Assembly: GCA_016781485.1 (NCBI GenBank)
Contig: JADDQH010000013.1
Location: forward strand, 1 to 48,886
Reading direction: 5' to 3'
From: Chloroflexota bacterium
GTDB taxonomy: Bacteria > Chloroflexota > Limnocylindria > Limnocylindrales > CSP1-4
DNA: 48,886 bases
Position 1 is the first letter of the stretch, and every line of letters starts with the position of its first letter. The translations under genes were made by a program, and so were the position numbers. Below the pieces are notes generated by a model. It was not told the origin of the DNA. It was given only the letters and a program-made list of their open reading frames with translations, and made no database searches. Positions 8,474-17,521 of the stretch are shown here, piece after piece.

Positions 8474-9571
8474 TCACGCCGCGTGCTCGGCGAGGAACCG
8501 TCGAAGCGCGGAGACGAAGCGATCCGGACGCTCCAGCTGAGGCAGATGGCCGCAATCGGGGATCACTTCCAGCCGAGCATGCGGGAGGCGAGCAGCGGCG
8601 GCGCGCCCGTGGTGGACCGGGACGACCAGGTCGTTCGCACCCCACAGCACAAGGGTCGGCATAGTCAGCCGCGGAAGCTCATCCAGCACTACGTCTACCT
8701 GGCCAAGGGGACTGAGCATCACCTGCTTGACGCGCACGGTCGCCTCGAGGAAGCCGGGGACGCCAGGCACACCGAAGTGCTCCACCAGCCATTCCTTCGG
8801 GACGCGCTCGGAGCGCCAGAACTGGGTAGCGACGTACAGCCAGACCCGTTGCGCGGCGCCGAGAGGAGTACGCGTCAGGTTGACGGCTGCTTCACCGACC
8901 CCGGGGAGGGTCAACATCGCGAGGGCAGGGTTCACCTCCCGACCGAGGCCCGCGCTATCCACCAGCACCAGGGTCGCGACGCGCTGCGGATCGGAAAGCG
9001 CCAGGTGCAGGGCGACGAGGCCACCGGTCGAGTTACCCACCAACGTGGCCTGCCCGATCCCGAGCGCGTCCAGAAACTCCCTCAGGAACCCGGCTAGGAA
9101 CTTGGGCGTGCAGTCGACCGGATCGGCGCTGGTGCCGAATCCGGGCAGGAAGGGCGCGTAAACCTTGTGGCGACGCGCGAGGGCGGGTATGACCCAGAGC
9201 CACGACCTCGCACTGTGCCCGTCGCCATGCAGCAGCACCAGTGGCGGCCCCTCGCCCGCGGTCAGGTAACGGGTCCCGAGCCCTCCGACGTCGACCTGCC
9301 GTTCCTCGATCGCCACGTCACCCGAGGTGCTCCTCGGTTGCTCCGTCGAGATGCGAGCCTGATCGACCCACATCCTCATCATGCGTTCGACCTGGTCCTG
9401 GCCCCAGGACATCAGGTCGAAGGCAGAGCGCCACGCGTCGGCGCCCCAGAACGCGTCGAACGGATCGCCGCTTCGGGGAGAGCTTTGCCCTCGTCCGTCT
9501 TTCCCGTTCGGTCCTCTGCGGTCGGCGATGCCGCCGTGATCCTTTCTACCGTCGAGCATCGGCGTTTCCAT
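8474..9571 (-). CDS. alpha/beta hydrolase in the PHA operon
   Basis: The 365-residue protein has about 85 residues of polar, helical N-terminal sequence that includes FDLMSWGQDQVERMM, reminiscent of phasin or PHA-granule-binding helices. An alpha/beta-hydrolase domain follows: oxyanion LLHGDGHS, nucleophile elbow GNSTGG (Ser), acid Asp in WGANDLVV, and His in DCGHLPQ. Possible roles are PHA depolymerase, 3-hydroxyacyl esterase or thioesterase. It overlaps the phasin-like gene by 26 bases and starts at ATG 9571 after GAGGAG. The granule-targeting idea is inference. Confidence 0.75.
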   Translation of the reverse strand: METPMLDGRKDHGGIADRRGPNGKDGRGQSSPRSGDPFDAFWGADAWRSAFDLMSWGQDQVERMMRMWVDQARISTEQPRSTSGDVAIEERQVDVGGLGTRYLTAGEGPPLVLLHGDGHSARSWLWVIPALARRHKVYAPFLPGFGTSADPVDCTPKFLAGFLREFLDALGIGQATLVGNSTGGLVALHLALSDPQRVATLVLVDSAGLGREVNPALAMLTLPGVGEAAVNLTRTPLGAAQRVWLYVATQFWRSERVPKEWLVEHFGVPGVPGFLEATVRVKQVMLSPLGQVDVVLDELPRLTMPTLVLWGANDLVVPVHHGRAAAARLPHARLEVIPDCGHLPQLERPDRFVSALRRFLAEHAA

Positions 9572-10022
9572 ACTGCTCCTCGACGTTGTCGACGTAACCC
9601 TGGAGCGTCCTTGACATCTCGCTCATCAGCCTGCGCTGCAGCCCGACAGCATCCTCGAGGGCCCGACCTGCGGAGTCGAGCACGTTCCTGTTGTACTCCC
9701 AGCTCCTCAGCATCGCATCCATATAGATGTCGGCGCTCTGTGTCACGATCTGGTTGTACGCGCGAGCCCAGCTGATACTCAGTTCCCCCGCCATCTGGAA
9801 CTGCTGCCAAGCCTGCTGCTGGACGCCGTCGAGTAGCTGCCGCGCGAACGCGCTCGCGGCCTGCGAACCGGCGCCCGCCGCGACATCCTCCGCCATGTTC
9901 TCTGCTCCCCCTGACGCCTGTCGGGCCTCGTCCGCCGCAGCTTCCGTCACGTTTCCCACCGCACCCTGCACCGCTTGAAATCCCTTCCGCGCCTGCTTCC
10001 GTATCACGTTTTCGTCGCTCAT
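9546..10022 (-). CDS. phasin-like helical protein of the PHA operon
   Basis: The 158-residue, low-complexity, helix-rich protein carries Ala/Gln-rich stretches (ASAFARQLLDGVQQQAWQQF) and amphipathic segments with regularly spaced aromatics (ISWARAYNQIVTQ), the profile of phasins that coat PHA granules. No named domain is recognised. ATG at 10022 is preferred over GTG 10025 because AAAGGAGC lies seven bases before it. It sits directly downstream of phaC and overlaps the hydrolase start, so its role in granule binding rests on context and composition. Confidence 0.65.
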   Translation of the reverse strand: MSDENVIRKQARKGFQAVQGAVGNVTEAAADEARQASGGAENMAEDVAAGAGSQAASAFARQLLDGVQQQAWQQFQMAGELSISWARAYNQIVTQSADIYMDAMLRSWEYNRNVLDSAGRALEDAVGLQRRLMSEMSRTLQGYVDNVEEQYGNADARR

Positions 10023-10097
10023 CACCGTGCTCCTTTCCGTATCTAGTTCATGCCGGGGCGACTCGGCCTGCTTGCGCCGATCCCATCCCGTCGACTC

Positions 10098-11150
10098 CTA
10101 GCGGGATCGTGGTTCGAGCCACGCTTCGACTCCAGGCCACAGGTTCTTCTTGGCGCCAGAGCCGGTCAGGAGACCGACGTGACCGGCGTCCAGAACCATG
10201 AACTCCTTGTCCTGGCTTCTCACCAGGTCCATCACGGTTTCCGACTGCGACAAGGGGACGATGTGGTCCTTCTTCGCCGCGATATTCAGCAATGAGCAGT
10301 CGATGTCGGAAAGATCAACGCGCTGTCCGCGCAGCCTGAACTCTCCCTTGACGAGCTTGTTCTGCTGGTAGAGATCCCGGATCCACTGCCGGAACGCCTC
10401 GCCCGCGAACGGTATGCCGTCGCTGACCCACTTGTTCATGGCCAGCCACGAGTCCATGGATCTGTCCCCCATGAGACGCTCCCACATCGTCACGTGCGTA
10501 CCGATGTAATTCGTGACCGGTCTGAGCATCCGCGCCCCGGTGTTGATGAATTCAGCCGGCACGTTCCCGAACGCTTCCACGATGCGGTCCGGATCGAAGT
10601 GTTCCTCGCGGGTCCAAAGCCCGTAGAGCCCCGAGTTCTCGGGTGTGAAGTCGATCGGCGTCGCCAGCAGAACGAGGTTCCGGATGGGCCTGTCGGGGAA
10701 GATCGCAGCGTACATCGCGCTCATCGTGCCGCCCATGCAGTACCCGAACAGGGTGATCTCGTCAGCGCCCGAGGTCCTTATGACCTTCTTCACCGCTCGG
10801 TCGATGTACTCCAGTACGTAGTCCTCCAACGACAGGTTCCTGTCCTCGTCGCCGGGGACGCCCCAGTCGAGCAGGTAGACGTCGAAACCCTGGCTGACGA
10901 GGTGCTCGACGAAGCTGTTGCCGGGCGTGAGGTCGAGCACGTACGGTCGGTTGACGAGGGCGTAGATGAGCAGGACGGGGACGGGGTACCGCTTCTCCAA
11001 GGTCGGCGCGTAGCGGTAGAGCCTGGCCTTGTTCTTCGTCCACACGACCTGCTTCGGCGTCTGACCGGTCTGGACGCGTGCTCCCTCCAGGATGATGCGC
11101 ATGCCCGTGACGTACTTCTCGTAGTCACGTTGCCGCGTCTCCGATCGCAT
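10098..11150 (-). CDS. phaC: class III polyhydroxyalkanoate synthase subunit PhaC
   Basis: The 350-residue length is typical of class III (about 350-360), not class I or II (about 560). The lipase-like box GYCMGG contains the nucleophile Cys138, with Asp295 (KKDHIVP) and His324 (DAGHVGL) completing the triad at class III spacing. It polymerises (R)-3-hydroxyacyl-CoA into PHA with PhaE. The start ATG has AGGAGAAGG upstream and lies 26 bases after phaE. Confidence 0.95.
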   Translation of the reverse strand: MRSETRQRDYEKYVTGMRIILEGARVQTGQTPKQVVWTKNKARLYRYAPTLEKRYPVPVLLIYALVNRPYVLDLTPGNSFVEHLVSQGFDVYLLDWGVPGDEDRNLSLEDYVLEYIDRAVKKVIRTSGADEITLFGYCMGGTMSAMYAAIFPDRPIRNLVLLATPIDFTPENSGLYGLWTREEHFDPDRIVEAFGNVPAEFINTGARMLRPVTNYIGTHVTMWERLMGDRSMDSWLAMNKWVSDGIPFAGEAFRQWIRDLYQQNKLVKGEFRLRGQRVDLSDIDCSLLNIAAKKDHIVPLSQSETVMDLVRSQDKEFMVLDAGHVGLLTGSGAKKNLWPGVEAWLEPRSR

Positions 11151-11176
11151 AGCGGCCGGTCCTTCTCCTGGCCCGA

Positions 11177-12079
11177 TCAGGCGTCCTCCGTCCTTTCCCC
11201 GATCGCGGCCGGAGTGGTTGCATCCTCGCCCCGATGGTCTTGCTGCTGCTCTACGACCCGAAGCAGTCTGTCCAGCTTCTCCTCTACCCGATCCAAGCGC
11301 TCGCCCACGCCACGACCGGCCTCAGCCGCGTCGACACCGGAACTGCGCGACTCGAAGTCCTCGAGCGCTTCCTCGATCCGGTCGACCTTGCTCTCCACGC
11401 TTACCACGAGCTCCGCCACACGGGTGATGTCGGAGCGAGTCGGAAGCTGCAGTGTTCTGTAGTACTGCTCGCTGGCGCGACTGAAGGTCTTGTGGAAACT
11501 CGTGTAGGCGTCCAGGGATCTGCTCATGGATCCGACGAACGCCTCGCTGCCGATGAAGTCGGCGGCGATCTTCGACGACGCCTCACTCGTCGCGTTGTAC
11601 CACTCGCGGAAGATCGCCAGCGGGTTCGTCGCGGACGCATCTCCCGCCGCCATCCTGGCCCGGAGGTCCTCCATGATCTCGACCCACTGTCGCGTCAGCC
11701 CGCCCGGGTCGGAGCCTGATCGCATCGCGTTCTGGTAGACGTCGCGCATGCTCTCGATCCACCGCCGATACAGCGCAGCGGGGTGGGCCGGGTCCATCGG
11801 GCGGGGTTGCGTCCACCGCCAGGTGTGCTCCACGGCTTCCAGCCACTGCTCGTAAAAGCGGAATGGGTCCCCTGCGCTCTTCGCCGCGCTCCGGGCGTCG
11901 GCATCGCTCTCCGAGTCGACATCCCTCGGCGTGGCTGCATCCCCCGGCGCGGCGCCATCCCGCTGCCTCGCGTCATCGCTCTCGGCGGGACTCCGCCACA
12001 TCTTGAGAGCCGTCTCGTACCACTGGGTCCAGAGATCCATCGGACCCGCGATCTGTCGCGGATCCGCTTCATCCGGCAT
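11177..12079 (-). CDS. phaE: class III PHA synthase subunit PhaE
   Basis: I place the start at ATG 12079 (300 aa, MPDEADPR) because AAGGAGGATCC sits just ahead; the ORF-track start at 12193 lacks such a site. PhaE pairs with PhaC and shows no catalytic motif. This protein has the usual character: Trp-rich N-terminal helices (DLWTQWYETALKMW), a central variable segment, conserved PTRSDI (residues about 210-215) before the C-terminal region, and a C-terminal coiled coil (VESKVDRIEEALEDFESR, LDRVEEKLDRLLRVVEQQ). The pairing with phaC makes the assignment firm. Confidence 0.9.
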   Translation of the reverse strand: MPDEADPRQIAGPMDLWTQWYETALKMWRSPAESDDARQRDGAAPGDAATPRDVDSESDADARSAAKSAGDPFRFYEQWLEAVEHTWRWTQPRPMDPAHPAALYRRWIESMRDVYQNAMRSGSDPGGLTRQWVEIMEDLRARMAAGDASATNPLAIFREWYNATSEASSKIAADFIGSEAFVGSMSRSLDAYTSFHKTFSRASEQYYRTLQLPTRSDITRVAELVVSVESKVDRIEEALEDFESRSSGVDAAEAGRGVGERLDRVEEKLDRLLRVVEQQQDHRGEDATTPAAIGERTEDA

Positions 12080-12285
12080 CTCGGATCCTCCTTCCGCGCG
12101 TCGCGCGCTGTCGCGACCGCCTCGGTGTGATCTCGCTGAGAGCACCGATGCCCGCGGGCTCGAGGACAGGAGGCGCGCCATCTCGAACTTCACTCGCGCC
12201 AGTCAGGCGTGAACCGAGGCAGCGTGCTGGACGCGGGGTAGGGAGCTCGTGTGACGCCATCACTGCAAGCCGGTTAGACGGGCGG

Positions 12286-12774
12286 CTAGGCGATCAGGTG
12301 GGGGCCGCCGCCGGACCGGAAGAGGCCGTACAGCGCAGCGGTCAGGAGCCCGAACGTCACGTGACCGACGAAGGACGTCGCGACGTCGAGCTTCCCGTAG
12401 TTCTTGTAGGCGAAACCCTGTCGGCCCACGGCATTCGTCTGCGGGTCGACCGACGGGAGGAGCGCTACGATCGGTCCCGCCAGCGTGTAGTGGACGAGCG
12501 CCCCGACGAGTCCCCAGATCAACAGGTTCCCATTGACCCCCAGAAGGTCGAAGCCCAGGGCGTAGATCACCGCGATCGCGGCGGCGAGCAGCTCGTGGAA
12601 GATCAGCCCGACGACGTACCCAGCACCACCGGTCAGCCCGAGCATCCGTCCCCAGGTCCGGAAGATGTTCTGCTTCACCGGTAGCCCGAGCGCCTTCTGA
12701 AGATAAACGGGTCCCTCCATGACGGCGCCCGCAAGCAAGCCGGCGAGGATGGCAGGGACCAACTGGAGATCCAT
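12286..12774 (-). CDS. small polytopic membrane protein, unknown function
   Basis: ATG 12774 has AGGAGGAACG in front, giving 162 residues rather than the 186 of the track. There are about four hydrophobic segments (LVPAILAGLLAGAVMEGPVY, GYVVGLIFHELLAAAIAVIY, LLIWGLVGALVHYTLAGPIV, SFVGHVTFGLLTAALYGLF) with conserved-looking His and Gly residues in the membrane. I do not recognise a family. It precedes phaE by about 200 bases on the same strand, and whether it belongs to the PHA operon is unclear. Confidence 0.7.
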   Translation of the reverse strand: MDLQLVPAILAGLLAGAVMEGPVYLQKALGLPVKQNIFRTWGRMLGLTGGAGYVVGLIFHELLAAAIAVIYALGFDLLGVNGNLLIWGLVGALVHYTLAGPIVALLPSVDPQTNAVGRQGFAYKNYGKLDVATSFVGHVTFGLLTAALYGLFRSGGGPHLIA

Positions 12775-12847
12775 CGTTCCTCCTATCCGTAGCTGAGCCT
12801 CGCGTCTGTGCCCCCCCAGCGACACCCGGGGGGAGACGCTGCCCACT

Positions 12848-12878
12848 GTGTGTACCTGAAGCCTCAGCCGTTACACAC
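12848..12878. promoter_or_regulatory. perfect 7-bp dyad upstream of the membrane-protein gene
   Basis: GTGTGTA and TACACAC are exact inverted repeats separated by 17 bases, in the 480-base gap between the divergent membrane-protein and response-regulator genes. The geometry could be an operator for a dimeric regulator. No other gene is credible in 12775-13255; the ORF entries there are shadows. The dyad could also be chance. Confidence 0.3.
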
Positions 12879-13255
12879 CGCCGTGGACGGCAGGACGACG
12901 AGCTTCTGACGTGCTCGGTGCACCACGTCCCTCGTGCTGCTTTGCTCTTCTGTGCAGAACGCAGAACGGATCGGATGAGCACGCGTTCGTATCAAGTTTT
13001 TCGCCGCGACGGCGTCGACATCCACGGCGCCACCTGATGCCATGTGCCAGGGGTCCCGGCACCCGATGTGGACGCGAACCGAGCGCCTCCGGGTCAGTCT
13101 GCACGCCAAAAGTGACGTCCGGAGAAACGAGTCATGAACATTCCCGAAACCGTCCGCGGTCAGCGGCAGTGCGAGGCTACTGTCGTTGGCCGTGATGGAG
13201 ATGGCGACGGAGGAACCGCGGCGCGAAACCGCCTTCGTGGTCCTATCCTTCGTCC

Positions 13256-14005
13256 ATGACTCGACCGTCAACGTCGGATCGGGCGAATGTCTACCCCGAC
13301 CGCGCGAGTCGGTACCCGCAGGAGGATCATGCTCGACGTGTCCTGGTCGTGGACGATGAGCCGACCGTGCGCGAGGTCGTCGCGCGGTACCTCGAGCGCG
13401 ACGGATTCCGCGTCGACCAGGCCGCGGATGGACCGAGCGCGACCGCGTCCCTCGCTCATCGACCAGACCTCGTCGTGCTGGACATCATGCTTCCGGCCGG
13501 CGACGGTCTGAGCCTCCTCCGGAACCTCCGCCGGACGAGCGACGTCCCCGTCATCCTCCTGACGTCCCGGTCGGAGGAAGCCGACCGCGTCGTCGGGCTC
13601 GAGCTCGGGGCCGACGATTACGTCGTGAAGCCATTCTCGCCGCGCGAGCTCGCCGCCCGCGTTCGCTCAGTGCTCAGGCGCACGCGGTACCCTGCCGCAG
13701 TCGACCGGCTCGAGTTCGAGGGGCTGGTCATTGATCCCTCCTCGCGCGAGGTCCACGTCGCCGGGCACCTGGTGGAGATGAGGCCGAAGGAGTTCGATCT
13801 CCTCGCGTTCCTGGCGGCGTCCCCGCGCCAGGTGTTCTCTCGCGGCCAGCTCCTGGAGCAGGTGTGGCACTCTCCGACCGAGTTCCAGGACCTTTCGACG
13901 GTCACGGTCCACATTCGCCGGATCCGACAGAAGATCGAAAGCGACCCACTCCATCCGAGGTGGATCACCACGGTGTGGGGGATCGGCTACCGCTTCGAGC
14001 CCTGA
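13256..14005 (+). CDS. OmpR-family response regulator
   Basis: The 249-residue protein has a receiver domain (acidic VVDDEP, phospho-acceptor Asp76 in VVLDIMLP, Lys125 in VVKPFSP) and a winged-helix DNA-binding domain (residues about 155-249, ending in WGIGYRF). It should bind DNA as a dimer once phosphorylated by the kinase encoded immediately downstream. A 25-residue polar N-terminal tail precedes the receiver; a later start is possible, but ATG 13256 is the only well-placed one. Its regulon is unknown. Confidence 0.9.
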   Translation: MTRPSTSDRANVYPDRASRYPQEDHARRVLVVDDEPTVREVVARYLERDGFRVDQAADGPSATASLAHRPDLVVLDIMLPAGDGLSLLRNLRRTSDVPVILLTSRSEEADRVVGLELGADDYVVKPFSPRELAARVRSVLRRTRYPAAVDRLEFEGLVIDPSSREVHVAGHLVEMRPKEFDLLAFLAASPRQVFSRGQLLEQVWHSPTEFQDLSTVTVHIRRIRQKIESDPLHPRWITTVWGIGYRFEP

Positions 14006-15249
14006 TGCACGCTCCACACGTCCTCCGAAGACTCGCCTGGATCGGCGCTCCCTTCGCGATCGCGTTCGCGGCTCTCGTCGTGTTCGAGGTCGTCGTCGGT
14101 CCCTCTCCCCCGGAGCGAGCCGCCGTTCTCGCCGCCTTTCTGGCGGTTTCAGCGGGAGTGGCTATCGGCGGCCGGTTGCTGCCGCGCCGGACAGCCGGCC
14201 TCGACTCGCTGATGCGGATCGTGCTGCTCGTGGCCGTCGCGGCGATGGCAACGACGGCCGTGGCAGTCGCGGTGTGGGGCGCGTTCTTCATCCGTTCCGC
14301 AGCGGAACTCTCGGCGCTGTTGGTGGTGCTCGGCTTCGGCATGGGTCTCGGCCTCGTCCTGGAAGCCACCGTCGCCCGATCGCTTGCCGCGGATGTCCAG
14401 CGGCTGCGGGGGGCCGCGGCGCGGATCGCAGCGGGTGATCTTTCCGCGCGTACCGATCTGGACCGGCTCGACGAGGTCGGACAGGCAGGCCGCGCGATCG
14501 ACGCGATGGCCAGCCGTCTGAAGCAGATGGAGGAGGACCGGGAACGGGCGGACCAGGCGAGAGAGACGTTCCTGGCCGCAGTCGGTCATGACCTCCGGAC
14601 GCCGCTCGCAGCCCTCGGCGCCGCGGTGGAGGCGCTCGAGGACGGGCTCGCGTCCGACCCGGCGCGTTACTTCGCGGCCATGCATCACAACCTGGCCGCA
14701 CTCCGTAGCCTCGTGGACGATCTGTTCATCCTCGCCCGGATCGAAGCGGGAAGTCTCGAGTTCGCACGTGCCCCCGTCGACCTCGCTGAGGTCGCCGACG
14801 AGGCGGTCGAGGCCCTGACGCCGACGGCACGCCAGCGAAACGTCACCCTGCGGCTGAAGGCGGCCGGCCAGGTGGTCGTCCTCGCCGGTTCAGCCGAGCT
14901 GTCGCGAGCGATCCGAAACCTGCTGGACAACGCGATTCGGCACGCGCCTCCTGGCACTGACGTCCTGGTCGAAGTGGCGGACGGCGACAGAGCCGTGGTT
15001 CGCGTCATGGATCAAGGTGACGGGCTCCCGGAGGACCTGCGGGCGCGGCTGATCGACGGCTACGAGCGGCTGGACGCCATCCAGACGCATACGACAGGGG
15101 GGACGGGACTCGGCCTCGTCATCACGAAGGGGATCGCGGAGGCTCACGGCGGTGGGATCGGGGTGGAGGCCGGACCTGGTGGTCGGGTCGGGTTCTGGAT
15201 CCCCCGCCGAGCGTGGGGGGGTCGCGTCACCCGCTCGAACGAAGCCTGA
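14005..15249 (+). CDS. membrane sensor histidine kinase
   Basis: The true start is ATG 14005, which overlaps the regulator's stop (TGATG), giving 414 residues; the ORF-track start at 13864 lies inside the regulator. It has four N-terminal transmembrane helices with almost no extracellular loop, a HAMP domain (about 120-175), HisKA with GHDLRTPLAAL, and HATPase with N box NLLDNAIRHA and DQGDGLP and GGTGLGLVI. The tiny external loops suggest sensing within the membrane or of an intracellular signal. It is the partner of the regulator upstream. Confidence 0.9.
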   Translation: MHAPHVLRRLAWIGAPFAIAFAALVVFEVVVGPSPPERAAVLAAFLAVSAGVAIGGRLLPRRTAGLDSLMRIVLLVAVAAMATTAVAVAVWGAFFIRSAAELSALLVVLGFGMGLGLVLEATVARSLAADVQRLRGAAARIAAGDLSARTDLDRLDEVGQAGRAIDAMASRLKQMEEDRERADQARETFLAAVGHDLRTPLAALGAAVEALEDGLASDPARYFAAMHHNLAALRSLVDDLFILARIEAGSLEFARAPVDLAEVADEAVEALTPTARQRNVTLRLKAAGQVVVLAGSAELSRAIRNLLDNAIRHAPPGTDVLVEVADGDRAVVRVMDQGDGLPEDLRARLIDGYERLDAIQTHTTGGTGLGLVITKGIAEAHGGGIGVEAGPGGRVGFWIPRRAWGGRVTRSNEA

Positions 15250-15349
15250 GGGCACGTTCCCTACCACGTCAGCGGTTCGTGATCCCTTCGTTGGACGTCG
15301 GGCTCCGGCCGAGGACCCAGCCGCTTGTGCGCAATGGCGCCCCGTGGAC

Positions 15350-15376
15350 GGCTCCGGCCGCCTCGTCCTCGGAGCC
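15350..15376. terminator. hairpin between convergent kinase and phosphotransferase genes
   Basis: GGCTCCG and CGGAGCC form a perfect 7-bp stem with a 13-base loop, ending at the stop of the minus-strand gene. Position between convergent genes supports a terminator. There is no T tract. Confidence 0.35.
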
Positions 15377-16168
15377 TCAGCCTCGGGCGGAGCGGATCAG
15401 CGCGGCGCGGTGACGGGCGATCCAGGCATCGTCGGCCGCGGCTCGATCGTCGCCGCCGACATCCGCCCAGGCGCGGATCCACGACTCGTTCCCGCCGGTA
15501 ATCTCGGCCCGGATATTGGCCACTGACTGGGCGCGTTCCTCGATGAGGACGTCGACCAGCTCCTCCGCGCGCTCCGGCTCCAGCCCGTAGGCGCGGGCGA
15601 GCATCCCGAACCGCGCGATCCCGTCGAGGTCCACCGGGTGCTGGTCGCGTCGATCGGGGTCGCCCAGCGGGCCCCAGACCTCCGCCGCGATCGCGACGTC
15701 CCACAGCGGGCGGCCGGGGGCAGCCATCGCGAAGTCGATCAACGCCACGACGCGTCCGTCGCGGAAGACCACGTTCTCCGGGTACAGGTCGTTGTGACAG
15801 ATCACCGGCCCGCGCCGAGGGTCCGCCCATTGCGGCGACCAGTCCGCGCTGGTGGCGCGGAACGTCGCCGTCGCCTCGTGGAGCCGCCGGACCAGCCCGC
15901 CCAGGTCGGCCAATGCGCGATCCGTCATCGCCCACGCCGGGTACGGCGACAGCGGCACCTCCCCGTCGATCCACGTCAGGATCTCCCGACCCTGCTCGTC
16001 GGTCCCGAGGTAGCGGGGCGCACCGTCGAACCCGACGGACTGTAGATGGAGCAGCAGCTCGCGGACGGCCGCGCGCGACGATCCGGCGCTGCGGCGGACC
16101 GTGTCGCCGACGCGGACGGGCGCATACCGGGGATCCATGCTTCCGACCAGCGCCTGCTCGTGTGTCAT
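15377..16168 (-). CDS. aminoglycoside phosphotransferase (APH)-family kinase
   Basis: ATG 16168 gives 263 residues (MTHEQALVG); the track start at 16801 runs through the divergent gene and is wrong. The catalytic loop is VICHNDLYPENVVF (HxDxxxxN) and the metal-binding Asp is in LIDFAMAAPG, both intact. Members phosphorylate antibiotics, sugars, choline or other small molecules, so resistance cannot be claimed. It is divergent from the MBL gene, with a tRNA-derived repeat in the gap. Confidence 0.8.
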   Translation of the reverse strand: MTHEQALVGSMDPRYAPVRVGDTVRRSAGSSRAAVRELLLHLQSVGFDGAPRYLGTDEQGREILTWIDGEVPLSPYPAWAMTDRALADLGGLVRRLHEATATFRATSADWSPQWADPRRGPVICHNDLYPENVVFRDGRVVALIDFAMAAPGRPLWDVAIAAEVWGPLGDPDRRDQHPVDLDGIARFGMLARAYGLEPERAEELVDVLIEERAQSVANIRAEITGGNESWIRAWADVGGDDRAAADDAWIARHRAALIRSARG

Positions 16169-16244
16169 CGCGGCATAGTGACGCAACCGGGACTGGCGAC
16201 GACCCGTTCTTCGCTGACGCAGACGGCGATGGGCTGCCTGGGGT

Positions 16245-16266
16245 GTGGCGCCCCCGGACGGACTCG
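16245..16266 (-). repeat. 22-bp copy of the tRNA-Arg 3' end
   Basis: This 22-base block is identical to 17521-17542, which is the CCA end, acceptor strand and part of the T arm of the tRNA-Arg gene. Homology stops sharply at 16267. It is a direct repeat lying on the 3' side of the tRNA, the arrangement left when an element inserts at a tRNA 3' end. Confidence 0.8.
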
Positions 16267-16429
16267 GGGGAACGACCCCGACGCGACACGCTCGGCTGGT
16301 ACGCGGCCTAGAATGGCGACTCACGGCGCAGCAGCCGTCGAACGGACTGACGCCGTCGCCCTGCGGCGCGCGGTGACGCGAACCGTGGGGACGCTCGCCG
16401 GGATCGTTTGACGAAAGTCGGAGGTCTCG

Positions 16430-17242
16430 ATGGACGAGCCGTATCTGGCGGGACCGGACACCTACGCGCTCCCCAGCCACGTTCCCGTTCCGGGCGTCGG
16501 CAACCTCCTGGTCAACGCGTTCGTGCTGCGATCCGAGGAGCCCGTGCTGATCGATACCGGTCTCGGCACGGACTCCCCGGAGTTCCTCGACGCCGTCGAC
16601 TCCATCGTGCCGCTGTCGCAGTTGAAGTGGATCTGGCTGACCCACGACGACGCGGATCACACCGGGAGCATCCAGAAGGTCCTGGAGCGGGCGCCGCAGG
16701 CGAAGCTCGCAACGCACGGCATGGCCGCGCTGCGGATGGCGTCGTGGTTCCCCCTGCCGCTGGACCGCGTCCACGCACTCCAGTTCGACGACTCCCTGCA
16801 CGTCGGCGACCGGACGCTACGCGCGCTTCGGCCGCCCACGTTCGACAACCCGATGTCCATCGGACTCTTCGACGAGGCGAAGGGGACGCTGTTCTCCGTC
16901 GATTCGTTCGGGGCGCTCCTCCCCGAGGTCACGCAGAACGCATTCGACATCCCGATGGAGGACCTGACCCAGGGCATGGTCGCGTGGGGCACGTTCGACG
17001 CGCCGTGGATGCACGTGGTGGACCTGGACCGGTTTGAGGCGGTGCTCGATGGGGTCCGGCGGCTCGATCCCGCGCGCGTGCTGTCGTCGCACCTGCCGGC
17101 GGCCGAGGGGAACCTGAAGCACTTCCTGGAGGTCCTGCGCTCGCTGCGCGACGCCGACCCCGCGGTCCCGCCGAATCACGAGGCCTTCGCGCAGCTCGCG
17201 GCGCTCATCCAGAACGCGTCGGAGGCCCCGGCCGCGACGTAA
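16430..17242 (+). CDS. MBL-fold metallohydrolase, ODP/flavodiiron-like
   Basis: The 270-residue protein has the motif THDDADHTG in the position of HxHxDH, with the second histidine replaced by Asp as in the oxygen-binding di-iron (ODP, flavodiiron-type) branch. The later Asp in FSVDSFG and His in SSHLPA can supply further ligands. It has no flavodoxin domain, so an O2 or redox sensor or a stand-alone di-iron enzyme is likelier than a full flavodiiron reductase. It starts at ATG 16430, 160 bases after the tRNA repeat, and lies between the two repeat copies. Confidence 0.75.
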   Translation: MDEPYLAGPDTYALPSHVPVPGVGNLLVNAFVLRSEEPVLIDTGLGTDSPEFLDAVDSIVPLSQLKWIWLTHDDADHTGSIQKVLERAPQAKLATHGMAALRMASWFPLPLDRVHALQFDDSLHVGDRTLRALRPPTFDNPMSIGLFDEAKGTLFSVDSFGALLPEVTQNAFDIPMEDLTQGMVAWGTFDAPWMHVVDLDRFEAVLDGVRRLDPARVLSSHLPAAEGNLKHFLEVLRSLRDADPAVPPNHEAFAQLAALIQNASEAPAAT

Positions 17243-17521
17243 CCCGCCTGCAGACGCAGCTCGGTCGTACGAGAGCGCGACTTCTCCGGAGAAGCTGCAG
17301 GAACTCGCCGCGATGCTCCAGGAGGCCCGCGCGGCACGTACATCCGCTCGCCGGGAGTGTGTCGAGCGCCGGTTCATCCCGAAGCTGCAGGAGCTGGTCG
17401 GGATGCTGGTGGAGCGTGTGGAGACGAGCGACCAGCGGGTGCGGCGGGTCATCTGGACGCCTCCCGCTCGTCCGTTCTCGCGGAAGCCGCGGCTGTCGCG
17501 GACGGGGAGGGTGCGCTGGCG
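17243..17521 (+). other. gap before tRNA-Arg with a helical open frame of doubtful status
   Basis: In the frame of position 17313 there is a stretch reading EKLQELAAMLQEARAARTSA and later IPKLQELVGMLVERVE, which looks like coding helix. However, it has no clear start or Shine-Dalgarno site and would run through the antisense of the tRNA. It may be the tail of a decayed small gene carried between the tRNA repeats. Confidence 0.25.
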
